Source: Streptomyces sp. Ru62 (GTDB taxonomy: Bacteria > Actinomycetota > Actinomycetes > Streptomycetales > Streptomycetaceae). From it: 64,000 bases of DNA. A program made the position numbers and the translations under genes. Positions within the stretch are counted from its first letter, which is position 1; each line of letters starts with the position of its first letter. Below the pieces are notes generated by a model. It was not told where the DNA came from. It ran no database searches and worked only from the letters and a program-made list of their open reading frames with translations. This document shows, piece by piece, positions 26,333 to 36,120 of the stretch. Where the stretch lies: the NCBI RefSeq assembly GCF_002920615.1, contig NZ_PQSU01000002.1, forward strand, positions 186,001 to 250,000. Direction: 5' to 3'.

Positions 26333-27760
26333 TCAGCCCCTTGGCAGCACCGGCGGCAGCGCCCCCGTCCGCGCCGCCTCCCCGTACCACCGCGCGCTCG
26401 ACTTCGGCGTCCGCTCCAGCGTGCCGTAGTCCACGTACACCGCGCCGAACCGCTTGCCGTACCCGTACGCCCACTCGAAGTTGTCCATCAGGGACCACAG
26501 GTAGTAGCCGCGTACGTCGGCACCGTCGGCGATGGCGCGGCGCACCTCCGCCAGGTGGGCGTGCAGGTAGGCGATGCGCTCGGGGTCGTGCACCCGGCCG
26601 TCGGGGCCGGGCTTGTCGTCGTAGGCCGCGCCGTTCTCGGTGATGTGGAGGGGCAGGCCGGGCGCCTCGCGCGTGTAGCGCATGATCAGGTCGTACAGGC
26701 CCGTCGGATCGATCGTCCAGCCCATCTCCGTGCGGTCGCCGGGGGTCTGGTGGAAGCGGATGTCGCCGGCGGCCGGCCAGGGCGAGTGGTCGCTGGAGCC
26801 GTGGCCGTCCGCCCGGGGGCCCTCGGCCCCGCCGGACGCGGCCGAGACCAGCGTCGGGGTGTAGTAGTTCAGGCCCAGCGCGTCCAGCGGGGCGTTGATC
26901 GTGCGGACGTCGCCGTCCAGGACGTGCGACCAGTCCGTCACCGAGCGCGTGGCCTCGAAGAGCGACGTCGGGTACGCCCCGTGCAGGATCGGCCCGTGGA
27001 ACACGCCGTTGGCCAGGTCGTCGATCCGGCGGGCCGCGGCCAGGTCGGCCGGGTCCTGGGAAAGGGGCCGTACGACCGAGGAGTTGAGGCTGATCGCGAT
27101 CCGGTTGCCGGCCGGCATGGCCGCGCGGAGGGCGGAAACGGCCAGCCCGTGCCCCAGGTTGAGGTGGTGGGCCGCGCGCAGCGAGGCCGCCGGGTCGGTC
27201 CGGCCGGGGGCGTGCACCCCGGAGGCGTAGCCCAGGAAGGCGCTGCACCACGGCTCGTTGAGAGTGATCCACTGCTCCACCCGGTCGCCCAGCGCCTCGC
27301 CGACGAGCTGCGCGTACTCGGCGAACCGGAACGCGGTGTCCCGCTCCGGCCAGCCGCCCGCGTCCTCCAGCTCCTGCGGCAGGTCCCAGTGGTAGAGGGT
27401 GAGCGCCGGTGCGATGCCCCGGGCGAGCAGTTCGTCGACGAGACGGCGGTAGAAGTCCAGGCCCCGCTGGACGGCCGGCCCCCGGCCCGTCGGCTGCACC
27501 CGGGACCAGGAGACGGAGAAGCGGTACGCGGTCAGGCCCAGCTCCGCCATGAGCGCCACGTCGTCGCGGTAACGGTGGTAGTGGTCGACGGCGATGTCGC
27601 CGGTCTCGCCGCCGGCCGTCCTGCCCGGCGTATGGCTGAAGGTGTCCCAGATCGAGGGGGTGCGGCCGTCCTCCCGCACCGCCCCCTCGATCTGGTACGC
27701 CGAGGTCGCGGCGCCGAAGAGGAAGGCGGGAGGAAAGGCCACGGTCGTCGGTTCGGGCAT
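26333..27760 (-). CDS. GH1 beta-glucosidase (BglC paralogue)
   Basis: A 475-residue cytoplasmic glycoside hydrolase family 1 enzyme, expected to cut cellobiose or related beta-glucosides to glucose. The acid/base Glu is in TLNEPW and the nucleophile Glu in [10 protein letters not shown]; both are intact. It has no signal peptide. It is very similar along its whole length to the bglC product at 33207-34649, so the two are paralogues. The ATG has GGGGAG 7-8 nt upstream, and a perfect CebR-type palindrome lies 38 bp before the start, so it is probably induced by cello-oligosaccharides. The LacI-family gene just upstream on the same strand may be its regulator. Confidence 0.88.
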   Translation of the reverse strand: MPEPTTVAFPPAFLFGAATSAYQIEGAVREDGRTPSIWDTFSHTPGRTAGGETGDIAVDHYHRYRDDVALMAELGLTAYRFSVSWSRVQPTGRGPAVQRGLDFYRRLVDELLARGIAPALTLYHWDLPQELEDAGGWPERDTAFRFAEYAQLVGEALGDRVEQWITLNEPWCSAFLGYASGVHAPGRTDPAASLRAAHHLNLGHGLAVSALRAAMPAGNRIAISLNSSVVRPLSQDPADLAAARRIDDLANGVFHGPILHGAYPTSLFEATRSVTDWSHVLDGDVRTINAPLDALGLNYYTPTLVSAASGGAEGPRADGHGSSDHSPWPAAGDIRFHQTPGDRTEMGWTIDPTGLYDLIMRYTREAPGLPLHITENGAAYDDKPGPDGRVHDPERIAYLHAHLAEVRRAIADGADVRGYYLWSLMDNFEWAYGYGKRFGAVYVDYGTLERTPKSSARWYGEAARTGALPPVLPRG

Positions 27761-27797
27761 GAGGGCTCTCCCCTGGGTCGAGTGCACGCATTATGCA

Positions 27798-27811
27798 TGG
27801 GAGCGCTCCCA
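27798..27811. promoter_or_regulatory. perfect CebR-type operator TGGGAGCGCTCCCA
   Basis: A perfect 14-bp palindrome, matching the published CebR-box consensus, in the 137-bp gap between the LacI-family gene and the beta-glucosidase gene it precedes. On the minus strand it is followed by CATAAT, a possible -10 box, so a bound repressor would cover the promoter. It could be read by CebR (34775-35830), by the neighbouring LacI protein, or by both. Confidence 0.85.
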
Positions 27812-27897
27812 CGATGGAAGGGGGCGGACGTCGATCGATAGACCGGAGGACGGCCTTCTCACGCCGGCCCCCGCTCCCTCGGCCGCACACCACCCCC

Positions 27898-28947
27898 TTA
27901 CGCCGACCCCCGCACCACCAGTTCCGTCGGCAGGACCACTTCCCGTTGGCCGGTGCCGCGGTGGGCGATCTCCTCCAGCAGGAGGCTCGCCATCGTGCGG
28001 CCCATCTCCTCCAGCGGCTGGCGCACACTGGTCAACGGGGGATCGATGTGCCGGGCCACGATCGAGTCGTCGAAGCCGATCAGCGCCACGTCGTGCGGCA
28101 CCCGGCGCCCCGCCGCGCGCAGTTCCAGCACCGCGCCGGAGGCCATCACGTCGGAGGCGGCGAAGACGGCGTCCAGGTCCGGGCGCCGGCGCAGCAGTTC
28201 CCGCATGGCCACGCGTCCGCCCTCCTCGGTGAAGTCGCCCGCCGCTACGAGGTCGTCCGCGACGGCGACCCCGGCCTCGCGCAGCGCCTCCCGGTAGCCG
28301 TCGAGCCGCGCCCGCGCCACGTCCATGTCCAGCGGGCCGGTGATGGTGCCGATGGACCGGCGGCCGCCGGCCAGCAGGTGCCGGACGGCGAGCCGGGCGC
28401 CGCCCCGGTTGTCCGCGCGGACATGGCCGAGCCGCTCGCGGTCGCTGCGCCGCCCGGCCAGCACGGTCGGCACGGCCAGTTCCTCCAGTCGGTCGGGCAG
28501 GGTGTCGTCCCGGTGGACCGCCATCAGCAGGACACCGTCCACCCGGTGTGCGGCCAGGTAGGCGGCGAGCCGGCCGCGTTCGTTCTCGTCGCCCGTGAGG
28601 ACCAGCAGCAACTGCATCCCGGCACCGGCGAGTCCGGTGGAAACGCCCCGGATGATCCCGGAGAAGTAGGGTTCGGAGAAGAGTCGGGTCTCGGCGTCGG
28701 GCACGACCAGTGCGACCGCGTCCGTGCGCCGGGTGGCCAGGGAACGGGCGGCGCGGTTGGGGACGTAGCCGAGTTCCGCGACGGCCTGTTCGACGGCCGC
28801 CCGGGAGCGTGCGCTGACCTTGGGGGAGCCGTTGATCACCCGCGAGACCGTGGCGCGGCCCACGCCGGCGCGTGCGGCCACGGCGTTGAGGGTCGGGCGC
28901 CGGACGTCCGCGGTCCTGTGCGGCTGCGGCTGTTCGGCAGGGCTCAT
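27898..28947 (-). CDS. LacI-family transcriptional regulator (CebR paralogue)
   Basis: A 349-residue repressor: LacI-type helix-turn-helix (about 18-65, with RAGVGRATVSRVINGSPKVS and the hinge AARSLATRRTD) and a periplasmic-binding-protein-like sugar sensor domain. The recognition helix differs from that of CebR in this window at only a couple of positions, and the sensor domains align throughout (for example VPDAETRLFSEPYFS against VPEPETRFFAEPYFS). It thus probably recognises the same or nearly the same palindrome. The ATG has GGAAGG 8 nt upstream. With the following beta-glucosidase gene it mirrors the bglC-cebR pair across cebEFG. Confidence 0.85.
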   Translation of the reverse strand: MSPAEQPQPHRTADVRRPTLNAVAARAGVGRATVSRVINGSPKVSARSRAAVEQAVAELGYVPNRAARSLATRRTDAVALVVPDAETRLFSEPYFSGIIRGVSTGLAGAGMQLLLVLTGDENERGRLAAYLAAHRVDGVLLMAVHRDDTLPDRLEELAVPTVLAGRRSDRERLGHVRADNRGGARLAVRHLLAGGRRSIGTITGPLDMDVARARLDGYREALREAGVAVADDLVAAGDFTEEGGRVAMRELLRRRPDLDAVFAASDVMASGAVLELRAAGRRVPHDVALIGFDDSIVARHIDPPLTSVRQPLEEMGRTMASLLLEEIAHRGTGQREVVLPTELVVRGSA

Positions 28948-29439
28948 CGTTCACCTTCCGGTGGTCCGGTGGAGGGGCGCTTCATTCTGACCCAGGGAAT
29001 CGGGCAACCGGTCCGGGCGCGGGCGCAGTTGGCCGCGGACGGCGGTTGACCCGTCGGTGACCTGCCCCGACGCTGTGGGGAACGGCCGGATGACGGGCCG
29101 GTTGCGCCGCGGCGCACGACACGTTCACGTGACGCGCTGAACACGCTTACGCAACAAGGCCGTCTTCAAGACTTGACACCCGGCCTGGCACCAACGAGTC
29201 TTCCGGCATGCCGCGTGGGAGCGGTCCCACAGGGCGACCGGGGCTCTCTTCCGTTCGGATCGAACCACCCATGGCCTTCCCCTCTACCTTGCATGGCGCA
29301 CCGTTGACCAGCACCTTTCCACTGCACTCCGCGTGCTGTTGGCCAGCCGCTGCTCGAACCGAGAGGGCAGGTCCGGACCGCCGTGTCCGGCGGTCCGATT
29401 CCTGAGGTCCCGTTGCCCACTGGAACAAGGAGTAGTGGA
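28948..29439. promoter_or_regulatory. 492-bp divergent spacer upstream of cebE
   Basis: No gene is evident here. It separates the LacI-family gene (minus strand) from cebE (plus strand). A TTGACA hexamer (29173-29178) with a poor GAGTCT (29196-29201) 17 bp later could be the cebE promoter. The CebR-like operator at 29216-29229 then sits just past the predicted transcription start. The remaining ~200 bp between operator and cebE would be an unusually long 5' leader; it shows no obvious riboswitch. Confidence 0.4.
29216..29229. promoter_or_regulatory. cebR: CebR operator upstream of cebE (TGGGAGCGGTCCCA)
   Basis: Thirteen of fourteen bases match the CebR palindrome TGGGAGCGCTCCCA; the centre base pair deviates. 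Position downstream of a candidate promoter fits roadblock or occlusion repression of cebEFG. Confidence 0.75.
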
Positions 29440-30756
29440 ATGCGCATCACCCGTACCGGCGGTGGTCACGGCCGCAGAACGGCGACACTGGCCACGACGG
29501 TCCTGACGGCCTCGGCGCTGCTGCTGACCGGTTGCAGCAGCGACGACTCGGACAGCTCGGACGCCAACGGGAACATCACCCTCACGCTGTCCGACTACGG
29601 GCAGTTCGGCTACAAGGAGGCCGGGCTGTTCGCCAAGTACCACGAGCTGCACCCGAACATCACGGTCAAGGAAGAGACCACCGCCAACGAGCAGGACTAC
29701 TACCCGAAGCTCCTTCAGCAGCTGAACACGGGCAGCGGCCTCGCGGACGTCACGGGCGTCGAAGTCGGGCGCATCAAGGAGGTCGTGGACACCCAGTCGG
29801 GCAAGTTCGTCGACCTCAGCAAGGCGATCAACGTGAACGACTGGGTGTCCTGGAAGGAGAAGCAGGCCACCGCCAAGGACGGCACGGTGATCGGCGCCGG
29901 CACCGACATCGGCCCCATGTCCCTGTGCTACCGCAAGGACCTCTTCGAGAAGGCGGGCCTGCCCACCGACCGCGAGGCCGTCGCCAAGGCCGTCGCCGGC
30001 GGCTGGGAGGACTACCTCAAGCTCGGTGAGCAGTACAAGAAGAAGGCGCCCTCCGGCACCTACTTCATGGACTCCGCGTCCGCCATGTACAACGCGGTCG
30101 TCAGCTCCTCCTCCGAGCAGTACTACGACGCCGACGGCAAGCCGGTCTACAAGGACAGCCAGTCCGTGAAGCAGGGCTGGGACCTGGCCGCCGAGGCAGC
30201 CGCCAAGAAGCTTGCCCAGGGCCTGCCCCAGTTCACCGACGCCTGGAACGCGGCGCTGCGCAAGGGCACCGTGGCCACCGTGGCGTGCCCCGCCTGGATG
30301 GCCGGCCAGATCTCCATCAACTCCGGCGACTCCTTCAAGGGCAAGTGGGACATCTCCCGCGCCCCCGGCTCCACCGCGGCCAACTGGGGCGGCTCCTTCC
30401 TCGCCGTCCCGAAGAGCGGCAAGCACGTCAAGGAGGCCACGGAGCTGGTCAAGTGGCTGACCGCGCCGGAGCAGCAGGCCACCGTCTTCAAGGCGGTCGG
30501 TCTCTTCCCGTCCAACAAGGGCGCGTATGAGCTGGCCGACGTGAAGAACGCCAAGCTGCCGTACTTCAGCGACGCCCCCATCGGCCAGATCTACGCCGAG
30601 GAGGCCAAGTCCATCCCCGAGGCGGTCCTCGGTGCGAAGGACGGCGTGATCAAGGACACGATCTCCACCCAGATCAACAACATGGAGCAGCGGGGCACCA
30701 AGCCCGCCGACGCGTGGAAGGCCGCGACCGAGGCGATCGACAAGGCGCTCGGTTAG
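29440..30756 (+). CDS. cebE: cellobiose/cellotriose-binding lipoprotein
   Basis: A 438-residue family 1 extracellular solute-binding protein with a signal peptide and lipobox (LLTGC at about residues 29-33), so lipid-anchored on the outside of the membrane. It matches CebE, the binding component of the Streptomyces cello-oligosaccharide transporter. The ATG has AAGGAG 7-8 nt upstream. It heads cebEFG-bglC-cebR, and an operator lies ~210 bp upstream. In plant-pathogenic Streptomyces the same protein senses cellotriose and triggers thaxtomin production, but there is no thaxtomin gene in this window. Confidence 0.88.
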   Translation: MRITRTGGGHGRRTATLATTVLTASALLLTGCSSDDSDSSDANGNITLTLSDYGQFGYKEAGLFAKYHELHPNITVKEETTANEQDYYPKLLQQLNTGSGLADVTGVEVGRIKEVVDTQSGKFVDLSKAINVNDWVSWKEKQATAKDGTVIGAGTDIGPMSLCYRKDLFEKAGLPTDREAVAKAVAGGWEDYLKLGEQYKKKAPSGTYFMDSASAMYNAVVSSSSEQYYDADGKPVYKDSQSVKQGWDLAAEAAAKKLAQGLPQFTDAWNAALRKGTVATVACPAWMAGQISINSGDSFKGKWDISRAPGSTAANWGGSFLAVPKSGKHVKEATELVKWLTAPEQQATVFKAVGLFPSNKGAYELADVKNAKLPYFSDAPIGQIYAEEAKSIPEAVLGAKDGVIKDTISTQINNMEQRGTKPADAWKAATEAIDKALG

Positions 30757-31019
30757 TCGTACCGGGTGCGGGGCCCACCGGGCGCCCGCACCCGTCCGCG
30801 CTCGACCACAGGAGCGGTGCCCGACGGCGGGCGCCGCCCACGGCACCACCCGGCGGGACCCGGCAGCCGACGGCCGGGCTCCGCCTCACACGCACGTCAG
30901 GCCGCGGCGTGGGCCGTTCGCCACCGTACCGATCCGCGCGGGGAGGGGCGGACCGACCCCGGTCCCCGAACGCGCTTCCCGCCCCACCCGGCCGAAACCT
31001 CCAGGGAAGGACTCCCTCC

Positions 31020-32012
31020 GTGGCAACGACAACCCCCGCCCGGGGCGCCTACACCCCGCCGCCCGGCGGCACCGGTGCCGCGTCGAACGGACGCGGCACC
31101 TGGCGCAGCCGGCTGTGGCGCTTCGACGACAAGGCCTCGCCGTACGCCTACATAGCCCCCTTCTTCCTGATCTTCGGCGCCTTCGGGCTCTACCCACTCC
31201 TGTACACGGGCTGGATCGCCCTGCACCGGGTGGAGATGACGAGCCTGGACCAGTCCGAGTGGGTCGGCTTCGACAACTTCGCCAAGATCCTCCAGGACTC
31301 CGAGTTCTGGACGGCCGTCACCAACACCTTCGTCATCGGTGTCATCTCCACCGTCCCGCAGCTGCTCGTGGCGCTGGGCCTGGCCCACCTGCTCAACTAC
31401 AAGCTGCGTGCCAGCACCTTCTGGCGGACCGTCATCCTCACCCCGTACGCCACGTCGGTGGCCACGGCCGCCTTGGTCTTCGCGCTGGTCTTCCGCGCCG
31501 ACGGCGGCATCCTCAACTGGGTGCTGCACTTCTTCGGCGCCGGGAACATCAACTGGGGCAACGGGGAGTGGACCTCCAAGATCGCCATCTCGGTCATCAT
31601 CATCTGGCGGTGGACCGGCTACAACGCCCTGATCTACCTGGCGGCCATGCAGGCGGTCCCCACCGACCTGTACGAGGCGGCCTCCATCGACGGAGCGAGC
31701 CGGTGGCAACAGTTCCGCAAGGTGACCATTCCCTCGCTGCGGCCCACGATCCTGTTCACCATCGTGATCTCCACGATCGGCTCGATGCAGCTGTTCGGTG
31801 AGCCACTGCTGCTCCAGGGCGGCACCCTCGGCTCGATCGGCGGCAGCGAGCACCAGTACGAGACGCTCAGCATCTACCTCTTCAACTACGGCTGGAAGCT
31901 GGGCCACCTGGGTCCGGCGGCGGCCGTGGCCTGGGCCATGCTCGTCCTGCTGCTGCTCATCGCCCTGATCAACTGGATCGTCGGCCGGTTCGTGCGCAAG
32001 AGCGCGGCCTGA
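31020..32012 (+). CDS. cebF: cello-oligosaccharide ABC transporter permease
   Basis: A 330-residue permease of the MalF type, with a proline-rich cytoplasmic N-terminus (1-35), six transmembrane segments and the EAA loop EAASIDGASRWQQFRKVTIP that docks the ATPase. I chose the GTG start because GGAAGGA lies about 9 nt upstream. It is separated from cebE by 263 bp without a gene, longer than typical for an operon, though both are in the same direction. No ATPase gene is present in the cluster; the family uses the shared ATPase MsiK encoded elsewhere. Confidence 0.87.
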   Translation: MATTTPARGAYTPPPGGTGAASNGRGTWRSRLWRFDDKASPYAYIAPFFLIFGAFGLYPLLYTGWIALHRVEMTSLDQSEWVGFDNFAKILQDSEFWTAVTNTFVIGVISTVPQLLVALGLAHLLNYKLRASTFWRTVILTPYATSVATAALVFALVFRADGGILNWVLHFFGAGNINWGNGEWTSKIAISVIIIWRWTGYNALIYLAAMQAVPTDLYEAASIDGASRWQQFRKVTIPSLRPTILFTIVISTIGSMQLFGEPLLLQGGTLGSIGGSEHQYETLSIYLFNYGWKLGHLGPAAAVAWAMLVLLLLIALINWIVGRFVRKSAA

Positions 32013-32026
32013 CGGGAGCGACATCG

Positions 32027-32947
32027 ATGACCACGACCAGTCCCACCACGACCGCGCCGGACCTCGCCCCGGCACCGCTTCCCACCGCCTCCGGAAAGGG
32101 CCGTGGCCGCTTCAAGATGGGAGCCGGCCAGCAGCTCAGGGGCGGTCCGTTCACCTACGTCGCCCTCGTCGTCGTCGGCCTCGGCTCGATCTTCCCGCTG
32201 TACTGGACCCTGGTGGCCGCCTCGCACGACCAGCAGCGGGTCCTGGACACCCCGCCGCCGCTCGTGCCGGGCGGCAGACTGTGGAGCAACCTCCAGGCGG
32301 CCTGGGACCAGGCCCACCTGGGCAAGGCCATCGTCAACAGCGTCATCGTGGCCGGCTGCATCACCGCCGCCACCCTGTTCTTCTGCACCCTCGCCGGCTA
32401 CGCCTTCGCCAAGATGCGCTTCCGCGGCCGTGGTGTGCTGATGACCGCGGTGATCGCCACGCTGACCATCCCGCCCCAGCTCAGCGTCGTCCCGCTGTTC
32501 ATGATGATGTCGGACATCGGGTGGAGCGGAAAGCTGGAGTCGGTGATCTTCCCGACCCTGGTCGGCGCCTTCGGCGTCTTCTTCATGCGCCAGTACCTGA
32601 TCGAGGCCCTGCCGTACGAGCTGATCGAGGCGGCCAAGGTCGACGGGGCGAGCAACATCCGCATCGTGTGGAGCGTGGTGCTGCCCGTGGCCCGGCCCGC
32701 GATGATGGTGCTGGGCATGCTCACCTTCGTCCAGGCGTGGAACGACTTCTTCTGGCCCTTCCTCGCGCTGGACCAGGAGAACCCCACCATCCAGGTGGCG
32801 CTCGGCCAGCTCAGCGCCTCCTACACCCCCGACCAGAGCATCGTCATGGCCGGTGCGCTGATCAGCACCCTGCCGCTGCTGCTCGTCTTCGTCATCTTCG
32901 GCAAGCAGATCGTCGGAGGGATCATGGCGGGCGCCGTCAAGGGCTGA
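32027..32947 (+). CDS. cebG: cello-oligosaccharide ABC transporter permease
   Basis: A 306-residue MalG-type permease, partner of CebF, with a charged N-terminal tail, six transmembrane segments and the ATPase-docking loop [20 protein letters not shown]. It begins 14 bp after the cebF stop with a GGGAG ribosome-binding site, so the two are translated from one message. The C-terminus ([15 protein letters not shown]) is the usual ending of this family. Confidence 0.88.
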   Translation: MTTTSPTTTAPDLAPAPLPTASGKGRGRFKMGAGQQLRGGPFTYVALVVVGLGSIFPLYWTLVAASHDQQRVLDTPPPLVPGGRLWSNLQAAWDQAHLGKAIVNSVIVAGCITAATLFFCTLAGYAFAKMRFRGRGVLMTAVIATLTIPPQLSVVPLFMMMSDIGWSGKLESVIFPTLVGAFGVFFMRQYLIEALPYELIEAAKVDGASNIRIVWSVVLPVARPAMMVLGMLTFVQAWNDFFWPFLALDQENPTIQVALGQLSASYTPDQSIVMAGALISTLPLLLVFVIFGKQIVGGIMAGAVKG

Positions 32948-33190
32948 GCCCTGCCGGTGCCGCGGGGCCGGACGCCACGGTGCCGGCCCCGCCCCCCTGG
33001 CCGGCGCGCGCCGCGCCCCGTCGGCCCGCCCTCGTGTCCGGTCCGGTACCGCCCGCACAGGCCGCCCCGCGGCGGGCCGTACCGGACCGGGCGCCACCCG
33101 GCCGCGCCCGTGCCCGCGCACCCCGCCCTTCCTCCCCTCTTACTCCCGCACCGCCGGACCGCCGTCCGACGTCCGTTTCTCACCCCCCTT

Positions 33191-33204
33191 TGGGAGCGTT
33201 CTCA
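33191..33204. promoter_or_regulatory. cebR: CebR-like operator overlapping the bglC ribosome-binding site
   Basis: TGGGAGCGTTCTCA matches the CebR palindrome at 12 of 14 positions. It ends two bases before the bglC start, and its GGGAG also serves as the ribosome-binding site. The same placement just before bglC is known from other Streptomyces ceb operons. The 243 bp before it hold no gene. Confidence 0.7.
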
Positions 33205-33206
33205 CC

Positions 33207-34649
33207 ATGACCGCCGTACGACCCGAGACCACGGCCCAGCCGGCCTCGGACACCTCCTTCCCGACCGGCTTCGTCTGGGGTGCCGCCACCGCCGCCTACC
33301 AGGTGGAGGGCGCCGCCGCCGAGGACGGCCGCACCCCCTCCATCTGGGACACCTTCAGCCACACTCCCGGCAAGGTGCGCAACGGCGACACCGGTGACAT
33401 CGCCGCCGACCACTACCACCGGTACCGCGACGACGTCGCCCTGATGAAGGAACTCGGCCTCAAGGCCTACCGCTTCTCCGTCTCCTGGTCCCGGGTCCAG
33501 CCCACCGGCCGCGGGCCCGCCGTCGAGCGCGGTCTGGACTTCTACCGCCGCCTCACCGACGAGCTCCTGGAGGCGGGCATCACGCCCGTCGCCACCCTCT
33601 ACCACTGGGACCTGCCGCAGGAGCTGGAGGACGTCGGCGGCTGGCCGCACCGTGACACCGCCCACCGCTTCGCCGACTACGCCGAGATCATGGCCCGCGC
33701 CCTGGGCGACCGGGTCGGCGTGTGGACCACCCTCAACGAACCGTGGTGCTCGGCGTTCCTGGGCTACGGCTCCGGCGTGCACGCGCCGGGGCGGACCGAC
33801 CCGGCCGCCACCCTGCGCGCCGCGCACCACCTGAACCTGGCCCACGGCCAGGCCGTCGGTGCGCTGCGCGCCGTCCTGCCGGCCTCGGCCCAGACCTCGA
33901 TCACCCTGAACCTGCACCAGGTGCGCCCGCTCACCGGCAGCCCCGAGGACGCCGAGGCCGCCCGCCGCATCGACGCGGTCGGCAACCGGATCTTCACCGG
34001 CCCCCTGCTGGACGGCGCCTACCCCGAGGACCTGCTGGCCGACACCGCGCACCTGGTCGACTGGGCAGAGCTGGTGCACGACGGGGACCTCGCGGAGATC
34101 TCCCGGCCCATCGACGTGCTCGGCGTCAACTACTACTCGCCGACCGTGGTCTCCCTGCCCGCCGACGGCTCCGCCAGCACCCGCAACGACGGTCACGGCG
34201 CGAGCGACCACTCCCCGTGGACCGGCTCCGAGCACGTCGCCTTCCACCTCGCCAACGATGATGTGACGGCGATGAACTGGGCCATCGACGCGAGCGGACT
34301 GCACACGCTGCTGACCGGACTGGCGGCCTCGCACCCGCAGGTCCCGCTGATGGTCACCGAGAACGGCGCCGCCTTCGACGACTACGTCTCCCCGGAGGGA
34401 CGGGTCAACGACCCGCAGCGGATCGCCTACCTCCACTCCCACCTGGACGCCGTCCGCCGCGCCATCGCCGACGGCGCCGACGTCCGGGGCTACTTCCTGT
34501 GGTCGCTGCTGGACAACTTCGAGTGGTCCTACGGCTATTCGAAGCGCTTCGGCGCCGTCTACGTCGACTACGCCACCCAGCGCCGCATCCCCAAGGCCAG
34601 CGCCCACTGGTACGCCGACGTGATCCGGGACAACGCCCTGCCCGCCTGA
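33207..34649 (+). CDS. bglC: GH1 beta-glucosidase
   Basis: A 480-residue cytoplasmic family 1 glycosidase that hydrolyses imported cellobiose and cellotriose to glucose. Catalytic acid/base Glu in TLNEPW, nucleophile Glu in [10 protein letters not shown], both intact; no signal peptide. Position after cebG and before cebR and the overlapping operator make it the bglC of the ceb cluster. The paralogue at 26333-27760 shares nearly every motif, so either could supply the activity. In phytopathogenic species loss of BglC unmasks alternative glucosidases; a near-adjacent paralogue would be one candidate. Confidence 0.9.
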   Translation: MTAVRPETTAQPASDTSFPTGFVWGAATAAYQVEGAAAEDGRTPSIWDTFSHTPGKVRNGDTGDIAADHYHRYRDDVALMKELGLKAYRFSVSWSRVQPTGRGPAVERGLDFYRRLTDELLEAGITPVATLYHWDLPQELEDVGGWPHRDTAHRFADYAEIMARALGDRVGVWTTLNEPWCSAFLGYGSGVHAPGRTDPAATLRAAHHLNLAHGQAVGALRAVLPASAQTSITLNLHQVRPLTGSPEDAEAARRIDAVGNRIFTGPLLDGAYPEDLLADTAHLVDWAELVHDGDLAEISRPIDVLGVNYYSPTVVSLPADGSASTRNDGHGASDHSPWTGSEHVAFHLANDDVTAMNWAIDASGLHTLLTGLAASHPQVPLMVTENGAAFDDYVSPEGRVNDPQRIAYLHSHLDAVRRAIADGADVRGYFLWSLLDNFEWSYGYSKRFGAVYVDYATQRRIPKASAHWYADVIRDNALPA

Positions 34650-34774
34650 CCGACGCCGTGCGGCGGGCACGACCGGACACCGGCCGTGCCCGCCGCGGCG
34701 GACGGAACCGAAGGTGCCCCCGTCATGGCTGTTACATTCCTGGCTTGAACGGCTGTGAACGGAAGGCGGCGACC

Positions 34775-35830
34775 ATGGCAGGCAACGGTGGGAGAGGCCG
34801 GGGCGGCCGGCGGCCGACCCTGGAAGAGGTCGCCGCCCGGGCCGGGGTCGGGCGGGGCACCGTCTCCCGGGTGATCAACGGCTCGCCCCGGGTGAGTGAC
34901 GCCACCCGCGCCGCGGTGGAGGCGGCCGTCGCCGAACTCGGCTACGTGCCCAACACCGCCGCCCGCGCCCTCGCGGCCAACCGCACCGACGCCATCGCGC
35001 TGGTCGTCCCCGAACCGGAGACGCGGTTCTTCGCCGAGCCGTACTTCTCCGACATGCTGCGCGGTGTCGGCGCCGAACTCTCCGACACCGAGATGCAGTT
35101 GCTGCTGATCTTCGCAGGCAGCGACCGCGAGCGGCAGCGCCTGGCCCAGTACCTGGCGGCCCACCGCGTCGACGGCGTCCTGCTGGTCTCCGTCCACGCC
35201 GACGACCCGCTCCCGGACCTGCTCGCCCAGCTGGAGATCCCGGCCGTGATCAGCGGCCCCCGCTCGGCGGCCGAGTCGCTCCCCTCGGTGGACTCCGACA
35301 ACTACGGCGGCGCCCGCTCGGCGGTGGAGCACCTGCTGAGCCGGGGCCGCCGCCGGATCGCGCACATCACCGGCCGCCTGGATGTCTACGGTGCCCAGCG
35401 CCGCGTCGACGGCTACCGCGACGCCCTGCGCGAGGCCGGCCACCCGGTGGACGAACTCCTCATCGTGCCGGGTGACTTCACCGACGAGGGCGGGCGCCGG
35501 GCGATGACGACCCTGCTGTCCCGTCACCCCGACCTGGACGCCGTCTTCGCCGGCTCGGACGTGATGGCGGCCGGCGCCCGGCAGGTGCTGCGGGAGGCGG
35601 GCCGCCGCGTCCCCGACGACGTCGCGCTGGTCGGGTACGACGACTCGGCCATCGCCCGGCACATGGACCCGCCGCTCACCAGCGTCCGCCAGCCCATCGA
35701 GGGGATGGGCCGCGCGATGATCGACCTCCTCCTCACGGAGATCGCCGACCGCCGCCCGGCGGCGTCCCGTGGTGCCGACCGCCATCAGGCGGTCCTGCCG
35801 ACGGAACTGGTGGTCCGGGCGTCGTCGTGA
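34775..35830 (+). CDS. cebR: LacI-family repressor of cellulose/cello-oligosaccharide use
   Basis: A 351-residue repressor with a LacI helix-turn-helix (about 13-60: AARAGVGRGTVSRVINGSPRVS) and a sugar-binding sensor domain. CebR releases DNA on binding cellobiose or cellotriose. The ATG has GGAAGG 8 nt upstream, 125 bp after bglC. Three palindromes in this window match its operator (27798, 29216, 33191). It has a close paralogue at 27898-28947. Which repressor controls which operator is unresolved. Confidence 0.85.
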   Translation: MAGNGGRGRGGRRPTLEEVAARAGVGRGTVSRVINGSPRVSDATRAAVEAAVAELGYVPNTAARALAANRTDAIALVVPEPETRFFAEPYFSDMLRGVGAELSDTEMQLLLIFAGSDRERQRLAQYLAAHRVDGVLLVSVHADDPLPDLLAQLEIPAVISGPRSAAESLPSVDSDNYGGARSAVEHLLSRGRRRIAHITGRLDVYGAQRRVDGYRDALREAGHPVDELLIVPGDFTDEGGRRAMTTLLSRHPDLDAVFAGSDVMAAGARQVLREAGRRVPDDVALVGYDDSAIARHMDPPLTSVRQPIEGMGRAMIDLLLTEIADRRPAASRGADRHQAVLPTELVVRASS

Positions 35831-35898
35831 CGTCCCGGACCGGCCGGAGCCACCCCGGCCGGTCCCGGACACCGGCGCGCGGGGCCCGGACAACGAAA

Positions 35899-35935
35899 CA
35901 GCCGGTGACCCGTCTTGCGACGGAGTCACCGGCTG
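35899..35935. terminator. bidirectional terminator between cebR and tRNA-His
   Basis: CAGCCGGTGAC (35899-35909) pairs perfectly over 11 bp with GTCACCGGCTG (35925-35935) around a 15-nt loop. It lies after the cebR stop and just past the 3' end of the convergent tRNA-His, so it can end both transcripts. Confidence 0.8.
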
Positions 35936-35944
35936 ATCACTCAG

Positions 35945-36018
35945 GGTGAGTGACGGGACTCGAACCCGCGACATCCTGGACCACAACCAGGTGCTCTACC
36001 AGCTGAGCTACACCCACC
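35945..36018 (-). tRNA. tRNA-His(GTG)
   Basis: Minus-strand cloverleaf with acceptor stem GTGGGTG/CACTCAC, anticodon arm CTGGT-TGTGG-style loop giving anticodon GTG (histidine), and T-arm with GGTTCGAGTCCC. The bases flanking the acceptor stem allow the extra G(-1):C73 pair that marks histidine tRNAs; I include both. CCA is not encoded. Confidence 0.93.
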
Positions 36019-36120
36019 ACGACCGGCTGTTCGAGGAGTGTTTCCCCGACCGGCCGAGAAGAAGTCTACAGGGTCGGAAGGGGTGCTCGCGCACAGGTTT
36101 CCGCGCGGCCCCCGTGGCGG

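Noticed and set aside
30757..31019. Small gene between cebE and cebF
   Set aside because: Open frames here lack ribosome-binding sites and cross the cebF start; only spacer is seen.
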